The notes beneath the pieces were generated by a model. The model saw nothing but the letters and a program-made list of their open reading frames with translations, had not been told where the DNA came from and did not search any database. Made by a program: the position numbers and the translations under genes. From Serinus canaria (Eukaryota > Chordata > Aves > Passeriformes > Fringillidae), in contig NC_066319.1 of NCBI RefSeq assembly GCF_022539315.1, positions 24,576,093 through 24,640,092 on the forward strand: a stretch of DNA of 64,000 bases, written 5' to 3'. Below, piece by piece: positions 24,501-36,800 of the stretch; position 1 is the stretch's first letter, and every line of letters starts with the position of its first letter.

Positions 24501-26900
24501 ACCTGTCAGGCCTGCTCCCATTGGAAGAAATTATATAATTGTAAACATTATCAAAAACATCCATCTCAGGTATGACACATTGCATTTCTGGGATTACTGA
24601 TGCAAAAGATAGTGTTAGGAAAAGATTGTGTCAGGAAGCTGCCTTTGCCAGTGTTCAGGCACAATGCCTCAGTGTGTTTTCAGCTCCACTAGAGTTCTCT
24701 AAGGGAGAAGGAGGCCATAGTTGGCTGTATGGATATATTTAGATTATGATTTCATAAGATCTTTTTGTCCCAGCCTCAGGTATAAATGAATAGTAGGGGC
24801 CTTTTGGCTAAGCACTTCCCTTTGTCCCACAGTTTTCTTCTTACAACAGGGAGAAAACAATGCCCCCACCTCCACATTCCTTTCCCTTCCCACATAGCCC
24901 CTTTCAGCAAAACTGTTTGATCTCTTGCTTTTGCAGCAGGAATTGTCACATGGTGTTGTTCTGGTGCCTGCCAGAATATCTGAGCTTTATGCCCTTAGCA
25001 CACACAATGTGGGGGTACATCACTATAAACACTAAATGAGGCTGAATACCTGTTTACATTCCAAGCAACATAGATTTAAACCCAAATTCTAGAAAGTACC
25101 CTTGGGTTTTTATTTGACAACTAGATGCATATGGAGCCTGTCCCTGCACTCTGGGCAAGTTCATCTCGCAGACTTAGGATCAACAGAGAGGAAACTGTGG
25201 ACTATGGGACAGGTCACTGTGGCCAGCATGCATTACAGTTAAAGTCCTTTATTGCCCGTGCTGGGCTTTGAACTCTGTGTCTCTTGTTTTCTCTGTGAAT
25301 TAGAGCCACACTCCAGCCACCACAGCTCCTGCAAGGGCAGATGATAGTGATGAGGATGAGTTACCCTGGTGCTGCATCTGCAACGAAGACGCCACTTTGC
25401 GCTGCCATGGCTGTGATGGGGACCTCTACTGTCAGCGCTGTTTTTGGTGAGTCTTGCAATTCCTCTGGGTCTGAGAGGTAAGCTTGGCACCCTTTGTATG
25501 TTTTTGTCATTAGGCAGAAAAACAGGCAGTAGGAGGCAAGATTTGAGGAATCCAGATTTGAGCTGAATGCTAGTTGTTAGAGAAACACATTGTGAGATCA
25601 GTAGTTGTCCCAGGCTTCAGGGACTAAGCTGGTCCTAGGCAGAAATGCTTCAGTGCATGTTTGGGCACATTGTCTGAGTGTTCTCTGGAGCAGCTGATAA
25701 TGCTGCATTACGTGGGATGGGAAAAATGAGACCATTGTTCAGTGACTCCTATGGCTTGTTAATGCCATTGATGGATGACCTAGGCTGGATTCACTTAAAG
25801 GGGGAGATCAGATAGTATGAATTCCTGAGGGTTTTCTTAGATTGAGACTTTGCAATCCTAAACCATATTAAAAAAATTCTTTGTTGAAATATGTATGTGT
25901 GAGCCTTTTTTCACCAGTCAGGCTGGTGAAAGACTTGCAGCAGCTGTAGTCTTTGTTCTTAAACACACATAGCTTGACTTTTGAAAAATTTTCATGTCTC
26001 AGATTTGGAGGGTTAATTCATTTAAATACAAAGTTTTTCCTGACAGGTTGTGTGACTTCTTTTTTTTTCATGCCTCAGAAGTATTGGGTGGTTGGCTGGG
26101 TTCTCAGGTTAGTGCTGGATGACATTAAGACAGCAGGTTGCTGAAATGTGGTTGGGATAATAAGAGATGCTTTTTGTGCATATTCTCTCATTTCTTGCAA
26201 ATGTATTTGTAGGGAAATGCAAATGCAATGGGGACATCCATATAAAAATGTTCAGAAAACATATGACTGGCAGTGTTAGATTGTTAAAAACAAAAGCATC
26301 TGACAGCAATCATCAGTAAAAGCAGATTTAACAGTCTGGCAGGTGAGTGTATCATCCACACACTGCGGATGCAGGCTTCTATCTTACTCAAAATTGCCTG
26401 CTCCTGAGCATGCTTAAGACAACTGCCTATACACTGCATTATTTTCAGTTGTTTTCCAGAGTTTTCTGGAAGACACTTTCATTTTGTCTGTTGTCAGATT
26501 TGCTAATGTCCCTGGAATCAACAACACAGTGGTGAAAATTATCCATGAGTTACATGAATCTCTTCAAGAGGAAAAGAGACAGAAGGACCTGTTGTCATTT
26601 TCAAATCCAACTGACAAGGATGAGCAGACCTTCCCATAAAGCACTTCAGAAATTTCTGTTGCAAGCAAATATGTTAAGTAGTTAGTTCACATGGCTGCCA
26701 GTCAGGTCCTCACAGCCAACCCTTGGGATAAGTTTCTGGTTAAGGGGTGCTGGGAAATATCTTGTGCTAAGGGTGAATTTCTGGCCTGGGTATTTAATTC
26801 TGACTGCACTTTGTATTTGCTTCTTAGGGAAGGCCATGAGGAGTTTGACCTGAAGGATCACCACACCTCACGCTATCATCTTCCTTGCAAACAGAAGTGA
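15544..26900 (+). CDS. ZFYVE19: ZFYVE19 / ANCHR, abscission (NoCut) checkpoint regulator, complete
   Basis: Eleven exons: 15544-15597, 16120-16241, 18721-18774, 19274-19434, 20649-20794, 21659-21773, 22316-22525, 23019-23098, 23806-23916, 25304-25446 and 26828-26900. They total 1269 nt, or 422 residues plus TGA, and all phases agree. The N-terminus MDSRCYGC...[23 protein letters not shown] and KVCKQCH form the FYVE-like zinc finger. Two MIT-interacting motifs follow, [12 protein letters not shown] and [12 protein letters not shown]. Next come a coiled-coil-like stretch ([19 protein letters not shown]), the [14 protein letters not shown] segment, and a C-terminal cysteine cluster, [20 protein letters not shown], resembling a B-box. 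In mammals the protein binds VPS4 and CHMP4C and delays abscission while chromatin is still in the midbody. Intron 1 has a GC donor. The frame is open upstream of the ATG but has no in-frame ATG there, so a long N-terminal form as in human is not supported. Confidence 0.97.
17285..17972 (-). repeat. CR1 LINE fragment in ZFYVE19 intron 2
   Basis: The + strand begins with ATAGAATCATAGAATGGTAT and GGGTTGGAAGGGACCTTAAA, the typical reversed CR1 3' end. CR1 phrases continue through CCACTAGACCAGGTTGC, GGGCAACCTGTTC, CAGCACTCCCAGCTCC and AGGTCCCTCTGGATGGCATC. At about 690 bp it is the longest of the four copies. It lies antisense to ZFYVE19, and its open frames are repeat relics. Confidence 0.95.
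20016..20265 (-). repeat. CR1 LINE fragment in ZFYVE19 intron 4
   Basis: It begins ATCATAGAATCATCGAGTCC and continues with AACCGTTAACCCAGCACTGC, CACTTCCCTGGGCAGCC and TTTTTTCCTAGTATGCAATC. This is a reversed CR1 3' end of a subfamily different from its neighbours, about 250 bp long and antisense to the host gene. The right border is approximate. Confidence 0.88.
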
Positions 26901-27335
26901 CCACACTTATGGGCAGAAGAGGAGCTGGAGAATGGGAAAACAGAGGAGCCAGCCAGCTGGGAAGAATCTAAGTGGATTTGCAGCCAAAACGGGTGATGTT
27001 TTGGACAGTTAAAGGATGTGCTGTAATTTGAGAGAGGCTTGGAGGGCATGTGACTGGTCTTCACAAATACACCTGAGAAGTGCAGGGTTTGCTGTGCATG
27101 CTTGGGGATAAATGAGGACTTGATATGAGGGGGTGGATACAAATCCATAAATACAGATGGTAAAACAATGTGGGTAGCAGGAAAGATGTGTGTTTAAAGC
27201 AGTACTGACTGGCTGATAAATAACTTCCTGCTTTTACTAACAGCTTATACACTGGTTCAACAGGCAGCAAAACACTTTGTGCTGAGAAAAATGTCTGCAT
27301 TGTGATCACGTGTGTGATGGGAACTTGCAATGAAT

Positions 27336-27341
27336 AATAAA
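27336..27341 (+). terminator. ZFYVE19: Probable ZFYVE19 poly(A) signal
   Basis: An AATAAA lies 436 bases past the ZFYVE19 stop codon, within AATAATAAAAATAA. It is the first canonical signal I noticed in this 3' flank, so it is a good candidate for the cleavage signal. Confidence 0.6.
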
Positions 27342-30300
27342 AATAATTTACAGAGGCCTGTGGTTAAAGTCTCTCCTGAAAATGCCTGATAGCCCTTAAC
27401 AAAGTGTTGGTTTCTTATAATGGTATGTTAGTCCTAGTGTCAAGCAGCTTAGGGAAAGAAATGAAGAATAGTGAAGTCATCAAAAATGTTTCTGTGGCAT
27501 GTCTGGAAAAGATGGAGGGCAGTGTTGCTCACTGACATGAAAGGAAGGATCCTTTGAAAAGGTAATCTGCTACTGATAGTGTTGTGGCCTGCTGTGGCTG
27601 TGTCAAGGTCATGTCATCTGGAAGAGCAACATGTTAGTCTGAAAGAGTTGTGTACAAGTCTGAAAGCAGGATTTGACTTTGTTTATTGTTTGGTCCCCTG
27701 GTAGGATAAAATGTTACCTGTGTGATGCTCTTCATCTGGTTAGGAGAGAAGCTCAGTTGCATATGTCCATATCTCTCCTGGGAGACAATCCAGATGCAAG
27801 TGGCACTTGCCAGTGCCCAGAACACCCAGAAGTGCTTCAAATATCCAAGTAAATTGGCTGTAAACATGCTCTGTTATTCCATCAGGATGAGCTCTTTCCA
27901 AATAATGTGATTTGTGAGAGAGCTCTCTAAGGCTGACAAATTCCAATTGCAACAAAATCAAGGATTTGCTTTTGACAGGGAATTTCCAGTGAATCTTGCC
28001 TGTCTGGTTTGACACTGCCACTCCCAGCTGTCTGCCTTGACCTGGAGGAGGTCAGTGCCTCCGAGGTGAAGTGATGAAACAGTGTTTACCTGCACCTCTG
28101 GTCAGAGGAGAGCAAATGAATTAAACCACTGTTGAAGATGGGTTTCTGCTAATGTGTTGCTCTGGATCAGACTCTTCAACAAAAACCTGATTCAAACAAT
28201 GTAGAATAGTAATTCTTTAGGTTAACACACTAAAAATGGCAAGCATATTCATGAAAACCTTTTCTTAGGAAGGGGTGGCAAAACCCGACTTCTGTGGAGG
28301 ATCTTCTTTCTCCTGGCGGCCCTTGCTTCACCAGTGCCTGTCTCCTTGGGACAGGTAGATGGGAAAACTACTTGAGTTGTTCTGATGCAAGAGCTCACAA
28401 TTAACCCTGTGACACACAAAATTTAAGGAAGTTATTTAAGTAAGCCCTGAGGAACTTGCAGTCTTAAAAATCTAAACAAAATGCTGTCCTTTATTTATGT
28501 TATCATAGGAGTGAGCCTTCTTCATTGCTATTTGACATGGATAATTAGTCTGATAGTAAGACAGCCCAGTTCTATCTGAGGTTAAAGCCTTCATGTTTCA
28601 TGTGTAGAGGAGAAGGTGCAAATATCTGTTCTTATTTCTCTCCTAAATTGATCCACTGCTTTCGGCTTCAGCCTGTGTCTTCCCCAATAAGTTAATAGGA
28701 ATTTTGTTTCTTGATTTACAGCTGCTGGTTTTCTCAATATCTTAGTATGAGCTGGTATGATACTTGCAACATTTTGAATGCTTCATCAGCCACAACAAAA
28801 CTTTGAGCTCCCTTGCAGCTAGGCAGCCTCTGTTGTGTAAGCCCTGCCCTGTTCACATCCGTAGTAATGGAGCAGGTTGCAGCCGGAAGCAGTTTATTTA
28901 GATTCCCAAATTGGTTTCTGTGGGGCCATCCCAAGGAATCCAGAAATATACCCAACCCATTACCTGAAATAGAACTTAGTCACACATGGAAGACTCTCTT
29001 CAAGTCATACAGACACAAGCTGCTGCTTTCCCTGCACCACTAATGGACATTTTTGTGGCTGCTGCACTTTCTGCATGTAATGGGGCATTTTAGTAGTAGC
29101 CCAATCACTTTCCCCTGAAAAGCCATTCCCACTGTAGCTGTTGCCTCAGTGAGCTCCATGTAGGAGGGGCAGAGGGGTATCCAGATGGGCTGTCTGCAGG
29201 AAGCACACCTAGCTGAATCTGTGTTGTGAAAGAGGAATGCTGCATAACCTTTAAGTGGGCAGTGCACTGTTAGCTGTGTTACTCCCTATCCTTGTCTTTG
29301 AAAAGGTGCTGGTAAACAAAGATACTGGTAATCAGTCAATTCCTGACAGGCCAGATCAACTTCAGTTATAGCTGTTCAAGGACAGAAGACAGCTTGGCAT
29401 CTTCCAGAAAGAGATTCAACTTGTTTGCTCTTGTCTTTGTAGCAAGTCATGAGGGATTTTCTTTCCCCCTCAAAATGTTTTATATGTGAATTGTCAAATG
29501 TGGACTCCACTCCAACAAAAATTCAAATTAGAAAAGCTCATGAACTTTCATACATTGGGTTATCTTGGTATAATCAAGAGGGCAAAGTTCCTTTCAAGCA
29601 ACATTCTTAGATAGTATCTACATACTTATGCTAGTGGTGGTGCTGAGAAACAGCAAAGCTAACTGGAAGATGTTTGTAACAAAAATTTTTCAAGCATTGC
29701 TTTTAATCTATCCTTGTGGTCAGTGTGAGAACAGCCAAAACATAAATCAAACCAAGTGTGATTTACTACTGTTTAGGAATGAAACAAAAAAGAAGTTATT
29801 CTGATTGCATTACATTGCTTTTTCTTTTGCACCAGTAAGCTGAGAAATCATCTACCACTGGCCACATGTTGCCTTGCTCCCCTGATCTCAGTGTGCTCAA
29901 TTGAAGTGCTCTCAGGTATCATTATGTATCAGAATTCCTTATGTATCAGAACCAACTGCACACGATAGGGTCTGCAGCTTACTCTTTTCCTGCTACTTGC
30001 AGTATAAGCAGAAAGTCAACTTCATTTCAGAACCTGCTTTGTCTTTGATTCTAACAATGTCTAACTTAAAGCACAGACAAAAATTCTTTTTGCATCACTC
30101 CATATTGAAGAAATACAGAACAGTTCCCAGGGGGAAGAAACTATTTCTCTTGGGCCAGAGGAGCAGCATGTCATGTGTTTGTGCTGTTGCAACTCAGCAG
30201 AATAAAACAAAGCCTGTTAGTGGGGTATGTAAGTAATCTGAACTCCTGTGCTGTAGCTGATTGCATCTCTAGTTTAGGACACTCTCCTCATGTCCTGTTC

Positions 30301-31050
30301 ACGTAGCTCTTCCACCTTAACTTCTGTTTGATCCTAGTCTTTTTTTACCAGTGCTCAGAGCTTTTTGTAAATACGCTGCTCTCCTTTCTCCAGGGGTGTG
30401 TTACATGAGTCTTAGCAGGTGTCATCCATAAGCCAGATCTGTAACCATTGCAGGTCTGGATTTAAGTTTTTGTTGTTATTTTACTGATTACGTTGAGATT
30501 TCATGAGGGTAGGCATGTCCCACTGTCCCCTTAGTAAGCCAAAACTGGCATGTTCCCAGGGCTACCAAAGATATATATTGGACCTGATAAAGAAAGACCA
30601 TTTCTCCAGCCTAGTGGGTGAGGCTTAGAACATCTTGGAGCAGCCTTAGAACAAGACATGAGGTCCATGGCTTGCCAACTTCCAGTCAGATACAAGAAAA
30701 GCATGTGAAAGGAAGTAGGCATCACAATTATTACTGCAGCTTGGATTTTGTCTTCTTAGAGGACACAACCTACAGTTTGTTCACTGACAGCTGGAAAATA
30801 AGAGGGAAAAACAAGATTAAAGTCATCACTCTGCTACTGATAAAGATGGCAAGACTAATGCATTTAAGATATTACTGGTCCAGCCCAAGAATTCTTGTTT
30901 GTCTTTGTTAGCTAACCTGCATTCCCATCTGGTTCTACAGTTGGTCCCTTCTGCCTGGCTCACCAAACAGTCAAAAGGTTACTTAAAAGCTGGCCTTGAA
31001 TGTTCTGCTCTGTAGGAGCTCCTCTGCATGTGACTCAGACTCATCTCTTG
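27342..31050. other. Intergenic region between ZFYVE19 and the LTR element
   Basis: About 3.7 kb with no supported gene, RNA or clear repeat. Open frames are short and lack family patterns. Confidence 0.5.
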
Positions 31051-32365
31051 TGTTTGCAAGTGAGAGGAAGTGAGGTTTTGGGATGCTGTGGTCAAACCAA
31101 TAGGTGCTCAGATTTGAATATTGGCACCTGGTGTGGCCTCTGAGGACATGGATACGCCTCTGAGAACACAGGGGGGTTAAAACCAGAGAACTCCCAGGGG
31201 GAAGCTCTCTTGGGTTCCATAGGTGAAAGAGGTCAGACCTCCTCTGCCCAGCTGCGGGCTGGGCTTGGGAGGGGAAGCCACAACGTCTGAGTGAGGTAGG
31301 CCAGGCCTGGGACAGAGAAGGGAGGTGAAGGCCCCTGCGGGATGGAAGGGTGGAGGAACCCTGAGAGACATTGGGCAGCTCCCCAGAGAGAGAGAGAAAG
31401 AGAGAGCTTGTGCCACCTTGAAATTCAATATCATGTGCGGGCAGCTTGGCTGCCAGGAAGGAGAAGGGGGGTGGCGAGAAGGTGCCCAGCAGGGCAGCGT
31501 GGGAGTTCTGGACAGGCAGAGCCTGATATTTTAACCCTTTTCTTGGATGATGGAAACCTTACAGATGCTGATCCTCCTGGAGCTGAATGAGCACAGAGAT
31601 AGAGATGGAATAGCAGGAAATAGGCAAGTGTGATGCAAGTTGGTGCAAGTGAAAGATGTCCAAGAGAAGCTGAGAAGAATCCTAGGTGGGAGGAGATGAT
31701 GGAGTGACCTTTGGCTGGACTTTTCTTGTATAGCCATGGACAGAACCATTTTTCCTGTGACACAGAGACTGCATTTAGGGGGAGGCAATGGCTCGGAGCC
31801 AAGAGAGGGCAGTGATATGATGTGAAGGAGTGTGTGAACAGAGACAACGGGTGAGGAGGGTGGTGGTGCCCTCGATCTTGAGTGAAGGAGAGGATCTCTG
31901 TTCTCGAGACCCCTCGGCCCCAGGGGGTGAATTTGGGGGGGACAGATGTCCTGAAAGTGAGAGACTGCTCTTTTTGGAACTGGACAAAGCACCCTTAAAA
32001 AGGAAAACCCTAGAAGCAGCTCTGGTCCAGGCGCAGTGGTGAGAGCACTGGGCATGGAAGGAAGATGTCACAATGCAAAATGATCTCCAGGCGGTGCCAC
32101 GTGTGACATGGAAACACAAGAGATCTCAACTGTGTTTCCTGGGGAAGCTTATAGTACAAGAGGGACTCCTCTCTTCTTGATGAACTGAGAATTGATTATC
32201 TGAAGGGTGGTGATAGACTGAGTTAGTGATCTGAGGGGTGGTAACTGAATTGAGAATCCAAGGTTTTGTCTTACTGTGATGTATTGGAAATTTGTTGGGG
32301 GGAGGAGGAATGTTTGGAAGGTTTTCATCCTGAGTTCTGTGTGTTTCTTTTAGATATTGGAAGTC

Positions 32366-32371
32366 AATAAA
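32366..32371 (+). terminator. LTR poly(A) signal
   Basis: AATAAA sits in the 3' part of the first LTR, followed by a T-rich stretch, as expected for the R/U5 side of a retroviral LTR. Confidence 0.65.
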
Positions 32372-32502
32372 GTTTTTTTCCTTTTATTCCTAAGCTGGAG
32401 CCTGCTTTGCTCTATTGCTGGTTACATCTCACAGTAGACAGCAGGGAAAATGTATTTTCATGGGGGCACTGGCATTGCACCAGCATCAAACCATGACATT
32501 TT

Positions 32503-32526
32503 TGGTTCCCCTGACCAGGAATCGAA
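32503..32526 (+). other. Primer-binding site, tRNA-Glu type
   Basis: The sequence TGGTTCCCCTGACCAGGA plus ATCGAA is nearly the reverse complement of a tRNA-Glu acceptor stem, CCA end and T-arm. It lies four bases after the LTR terminal CA, the usual position. Confidence 0.7.
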
Positions 32527-32757
32527 TTTTGGGCGAGTGATAAGGTAAAACTGTGAGATGGGATCAAAGAGGAATAAGAGCAAAGCATGTATTAGGTTAA
32601 GGTGGATTGGTAGTGAAACCTTGGGAAATAGGTTTTATTGTTTTAAGTAGAAGTTTGTTTAATGTAATTTTGATAATAATTTTAGAAATGTGTGTTCTCA
32701 GAGGCGAAGGGTGGAGTGTCCTGGTTGAGAGGAAGTGAGTTTTTGGGATGCTGTGGG

Positions 32758-33834
32758 CAGGAATCAACATAGGGACTGGGCATAATGTGAGAGCGCGCTG
32801 CCTAAGCAATCAGTCTCCATTTCCTAGTCACATGTGTCAAGTTACTGACTTGCTGAGAGGCTGGATGTAGTTTCCTCTGTATTTTTCCAGGCAAATACTA
32901 GTTGTAGCCAGAAGAGTTTGTGCAGTGAGATACTGTGTCCTACTTCACTGCTCATTTGTGAGACCTACCTGTCTGCAAAAGACTTGCTCCAAGATGCTCC
33001 TTGAAGGGAAGTTGGGAGCAGGTATTTTTTACTTCAGTTTTTCTTTAGAATCTAAAGAGAGAGCAAAATCAAGCAGTGCATGGCTGGTTTTCTCTGTTTT
33101 AATATAAATAAGTCTTTTTCCAACATCTTTTTGAACTAGGAGAAAAATCATTCCCAGACCTTGTTCCTTTAGAAAAGGCTTGTAAGTTTTAAGTCTTAAA
33201 TTCCACAAAATGGAAAAAAAAATAGCCATTAGTTGTAGCAGCTGTTTCACAAACTTCCCCTTAGGTAGACCAGGTGCACACAAACTATCATATATTTTCT
33301 GTCCAACCTTCATAAATAACAGAGGCTTAGTAAGAGTTACAAAGTATGTGCAATGCTGTAGAGTAAGGTACAGCAGTAACAGGCAGGAGATCACAGTTGG
33401 GTTTAAGCCAGACTGAAATGAGGTGCAGCTTAACAGTGGCTGATTTTCCATGTTGATGAATGAGTGATAACCAATGCCTTGTTTTCCTTGCAGTGGATGA
33501 AAAAAAGAAGTCTTGATGAGCTCCTGAGAATTGTATTCAGTGCTCCTTGGCCAGCATGGAAATTCCTAGAAGAATCTAAAGGAGGGACATCTTGTCCTGT
33601 TCCTCAGGTTAACACACTCTTTAAGAATCAGGAAAATGTACAATCTAGCCCTCTGCTGTAGATCTGGAAGGAGTGGAGACTTCAAACCACAGGTACAAAG
33701 TTCACAAACTTGGTGAAGCTTCTCAATAATAATAAGTCCTAAACATACTCAGAAGTTCCATTGCTGATCCTGGCTTTTGTCAGGAAGATACACGTTTCCT
33801 TGTAACCAAAGCTGGGTTTTCCATGTGAGCAAGG
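32758..33834. other. Intergenic region 3' of the PPP1R14D-like gene
   Basis: About 1.1 kb that should contain the 3' UTR of the - strand PP1 inhibitor gene. I see no clear AATAAA on that strand close to the stop codon and nothing else of note. Confidence 0.45.
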
Positions 33835-36800
33835 TCATTTCTTCTGAGGATTGGTGACTCTTCGGAGACCTCTCAATCGACTAAGCAATTCCGTGATGAA
33901 GTCCTACAAGAAGAGTTGGTTGAAGAAGGATGTTGTATTAATTCCAGCACTCACCAGCCCAAAGCGTACTGTGGCGTTTCCATCATTCCCACATTCACCC
34001 TCGCATTGAGCAGAAACCAGAATTTTGACATATATTGAGCAAACCTATCTTTTAGCTTAGGAAAGGAGACCTTGTGATGGATGAGAAGGGTCTAAAAGCT
34101 CCTCCCCTTTCCCTGCCTCCTTTGGAACAGCCATGTTTACTTTCTCCTCAGGAGCTAGCCTGACCCTCCTTATCCCAGATACCTGCTTTTCCCTCCATGA
34201 GATAACCTCAGGACGTTGTTGTTCTCTTTTAGGTCTACTGCTTCCTGTTGCCACCATAACCTCCTGCCCACTTCTACTGCCCTCCCAATCTAGGGCAAAG
34301 CAAGCTGTCCCTCTTGTTGAACCAGTAGAGCTCCATGTTGTGAATTGCAAACCATCCTGGAGCTGCGCCAGTTCTACAAGGAAGTGGCTGGCAGAGAAGA
34401 GGTGGAGCAAAACACGTAGGACTAATGACAATGTTGACCAGGGGTTGAGGACAGGCAGAGCAGATAGATGAGCAGTTAATGGAGACAAACCCTGACTACT
34501 TTGCTGACACAGCCAAGGACTATGAACTAAACTGGCCTGTCTGGTAATTCCAAGCAGAAGGCAATGTGACTAGTGCAAACTTTACCCTCTGCATGGCAAA
34601 TAACATCACCATAAAGAGGTATGCAGCCTTTCTTACCCAAAGACATGGCTACATGTTCTTGTGATTAGGCAGGGTCACTGGATGTATTGCACCTTGTTAC
34701 CATTTGTGCTGTGTGGAAGCCCAGCATCCTCACTTGGGTGATCAGAGGTTGCTACAACATGCTCTGGAAGTAAATGCCTAGGATCATACCTTTCTTTTCA
34801 GTCAGTCCTTTCAGTTTCTTGTCTGCCTTCTGCAGTGAAACTGCTGTGATCTTTCAAGGGGACTGGATTCAAGATCCCCAGGGTGAAAGGAGGGGTTTTT
34901 GCCAACGGGGCAGCAGTATCTGTATTCAGCAGGTACTGTGCTGCCCACAAGACACTTTCATGGTTTCTGACTTAGCAGAGCAAACTCTCTTCAGTTACTG
35001 CTCTGGAAATGTGAGATTCATGCCTCAGATCTGACATTCAGATATTCTGAAAACTATTTCATATTGCCAGCTTTGCTGAAACCCCTGCTAGGAGAGTATC
35101 TGTGATGGTTGCTAATGCCCAGTTTAATTTCAGCAATACTAATATTGATTCAGTGATTGAATTTCAGTCATGCATTCATCTCACTTCCTGTATGTTCAGC
35201 ACTGCACAGCCACATTGGCTTGACAAGACGTGGAGTCTGATGGGTAATGTGCAAGCAGAATTTTCACAAGCAGTGCACGTGGCTGAAGCAGTGATGGGGA
35301 CCACATTTTGCACAGGTGTGCAGTGCAGCAAAGGACCCTTTGTGGTGCATGCACACAGTGTTGCCTCCAATTGTCTGGACATTGTGGGATTTAACTGTCT
35401 AATTCAAAGTAAAAACTTGCAAAGTTACATGAGGAAAAAAAATCCATGTGTAAAACTAACCTACATGGCCACTGCTCAGCAGTTATCTGCCCAGTCCAAC
35501 CTAAGGACCATTCTACATCCTTATCATTTATAACCCTAGAGTGTTTTAGGCTAAGAATGCATTCAGTTAACAGTGTAAAAAATGGTTATGTGAGCTATGT
35601 CACTGTCTGTGGCTTTTCTACACTGAGGATCAAATAACAGCTCAGACTGCTCAGCTTTGGATGTCTGAAACATGGAAAGAACTTCCTCTGATTGTAAAGC
35701 ATAATTTCTTATTTGTTGTAGTGCTCTGCCTTCAGCTCATTCATGTGCATATGTAACTTTACAATCACAGAATAAAATGGCAAACATCTCCCATTATGAT
35801 TAAACAAATCTGCAGCCTGGTAATGTCTTGGCTGTTCAGCCAAGCAGCAGCAAAGACACTGTAACAGAATAGTATAACATGTATACATGTAAATTTATAT
35901 GGTGCTTCACTCACCTCTGTGGGGCTGGAGCACTCATGGAGGATTTCCTAAAAAAACAAGGAGTCATCATTTTAGTATTTTATGAGTTGATCTAGTTCTT
36001 CCCTCCCTATAAAAAAGGAAGGCACAAGAAAGCATCATGCAACACTACAAACACCTATTCTCTACTCCACATGCCACTAGTCTTTATGAAGAGAACTTCA
36101 CTAACTTAAAATCACCAAGTCCCTCTATCTGACCTGTAGTTTTATTTTCTGTTCTTCATTAGGGACCTCCAGAAGATCTTCAAGATCAATTTGTGGTTCA
36201 GGAGCTGCTGCCTCTGTTTCCTCCCTTAGCTAAAATGGAAAAAAACCACCAGAGTTAATTAACCTTCAAACTTCTAAGAGCTCTAGAGACCATCTTTAAA
36301 GAACTAAGCAGCTGAGTTACAATAAAACTGTGCTGCAAAGTTGAGATCAAAATATAAATCATTTCAAAAAAGGGAGGTTCTTGTAATGAGGACATGGATT
36401 CCAGCCCCTTTGTGGTGTCTGCTACAGCCACACATCCTGACATACGCATTCTTCATCTTTTCCAACCACTGCACTGCTCTGGGATCATCACCCATCATTG
36501 GAAGACCATTTCAAGGATATCAAACTTCAGTGCCATGTATACCAGCCTGTGACACCCTTCCTCTATGAAGAATTCACCAAACAGGACTCCAACAGGCTTA
36601 ATCTTAGAGAGGCATAAATAATAGAAGGAGATTTTAGGGCTTTTATACTAATTACATTCACCGACTTTGTATTTATACTAAGGCTTTTGGCAGTAATGGA
36701 GAGAAAAATATGCTGTTGAAAGACCTAACAATATTTTGCCAGCTTTCTCTTATAGATATGAGAGGGATATAATAGTCTCCTTTAATGTAAGAGGGACTCC

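Larger units (their letters stand above)
31051..32757 (+). mobile_element. Internally deleted endogenous LTR retroelement (LTR, primer site, polypurine tract, truncated second LTR)
   Basis: A first LTR of about 1.45 kb, 31051-32498, begins TG and ends CA. Four bases later a primer-binding site at 32503-32526 starts TGGTTCCCCTGACCAGGA and closely matches the 3' end of tRNA-Glu, with one extra C and one A for G. About 190 bases further on, a purine-rich tract (AGAGGCGAAGGGTGGAG) directly precedes TGTCCTGG at 32717. From 32726 a 31-base match to 31061-31091, with one mismatch, marks the start of a second LTR, which is cut off near 32757. There is no gag, pol or env coding sequence, so the copy cannot move on its own. 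The orientation is + by primer site before purine tract. Confidence 0.75.

Noticed and set aside
31531..32055. A 174-codon - strand frame as a retroviral gene.
   Set aside because: It lies inside the LTR, opposite to the element's direction, with no retroviral protein pattern.
35102..35533. A 143-codon + strand frame as a gene.
   Set aside because: It sits in a PPP1R14D intron with no family pattern and no promoter or splice context.
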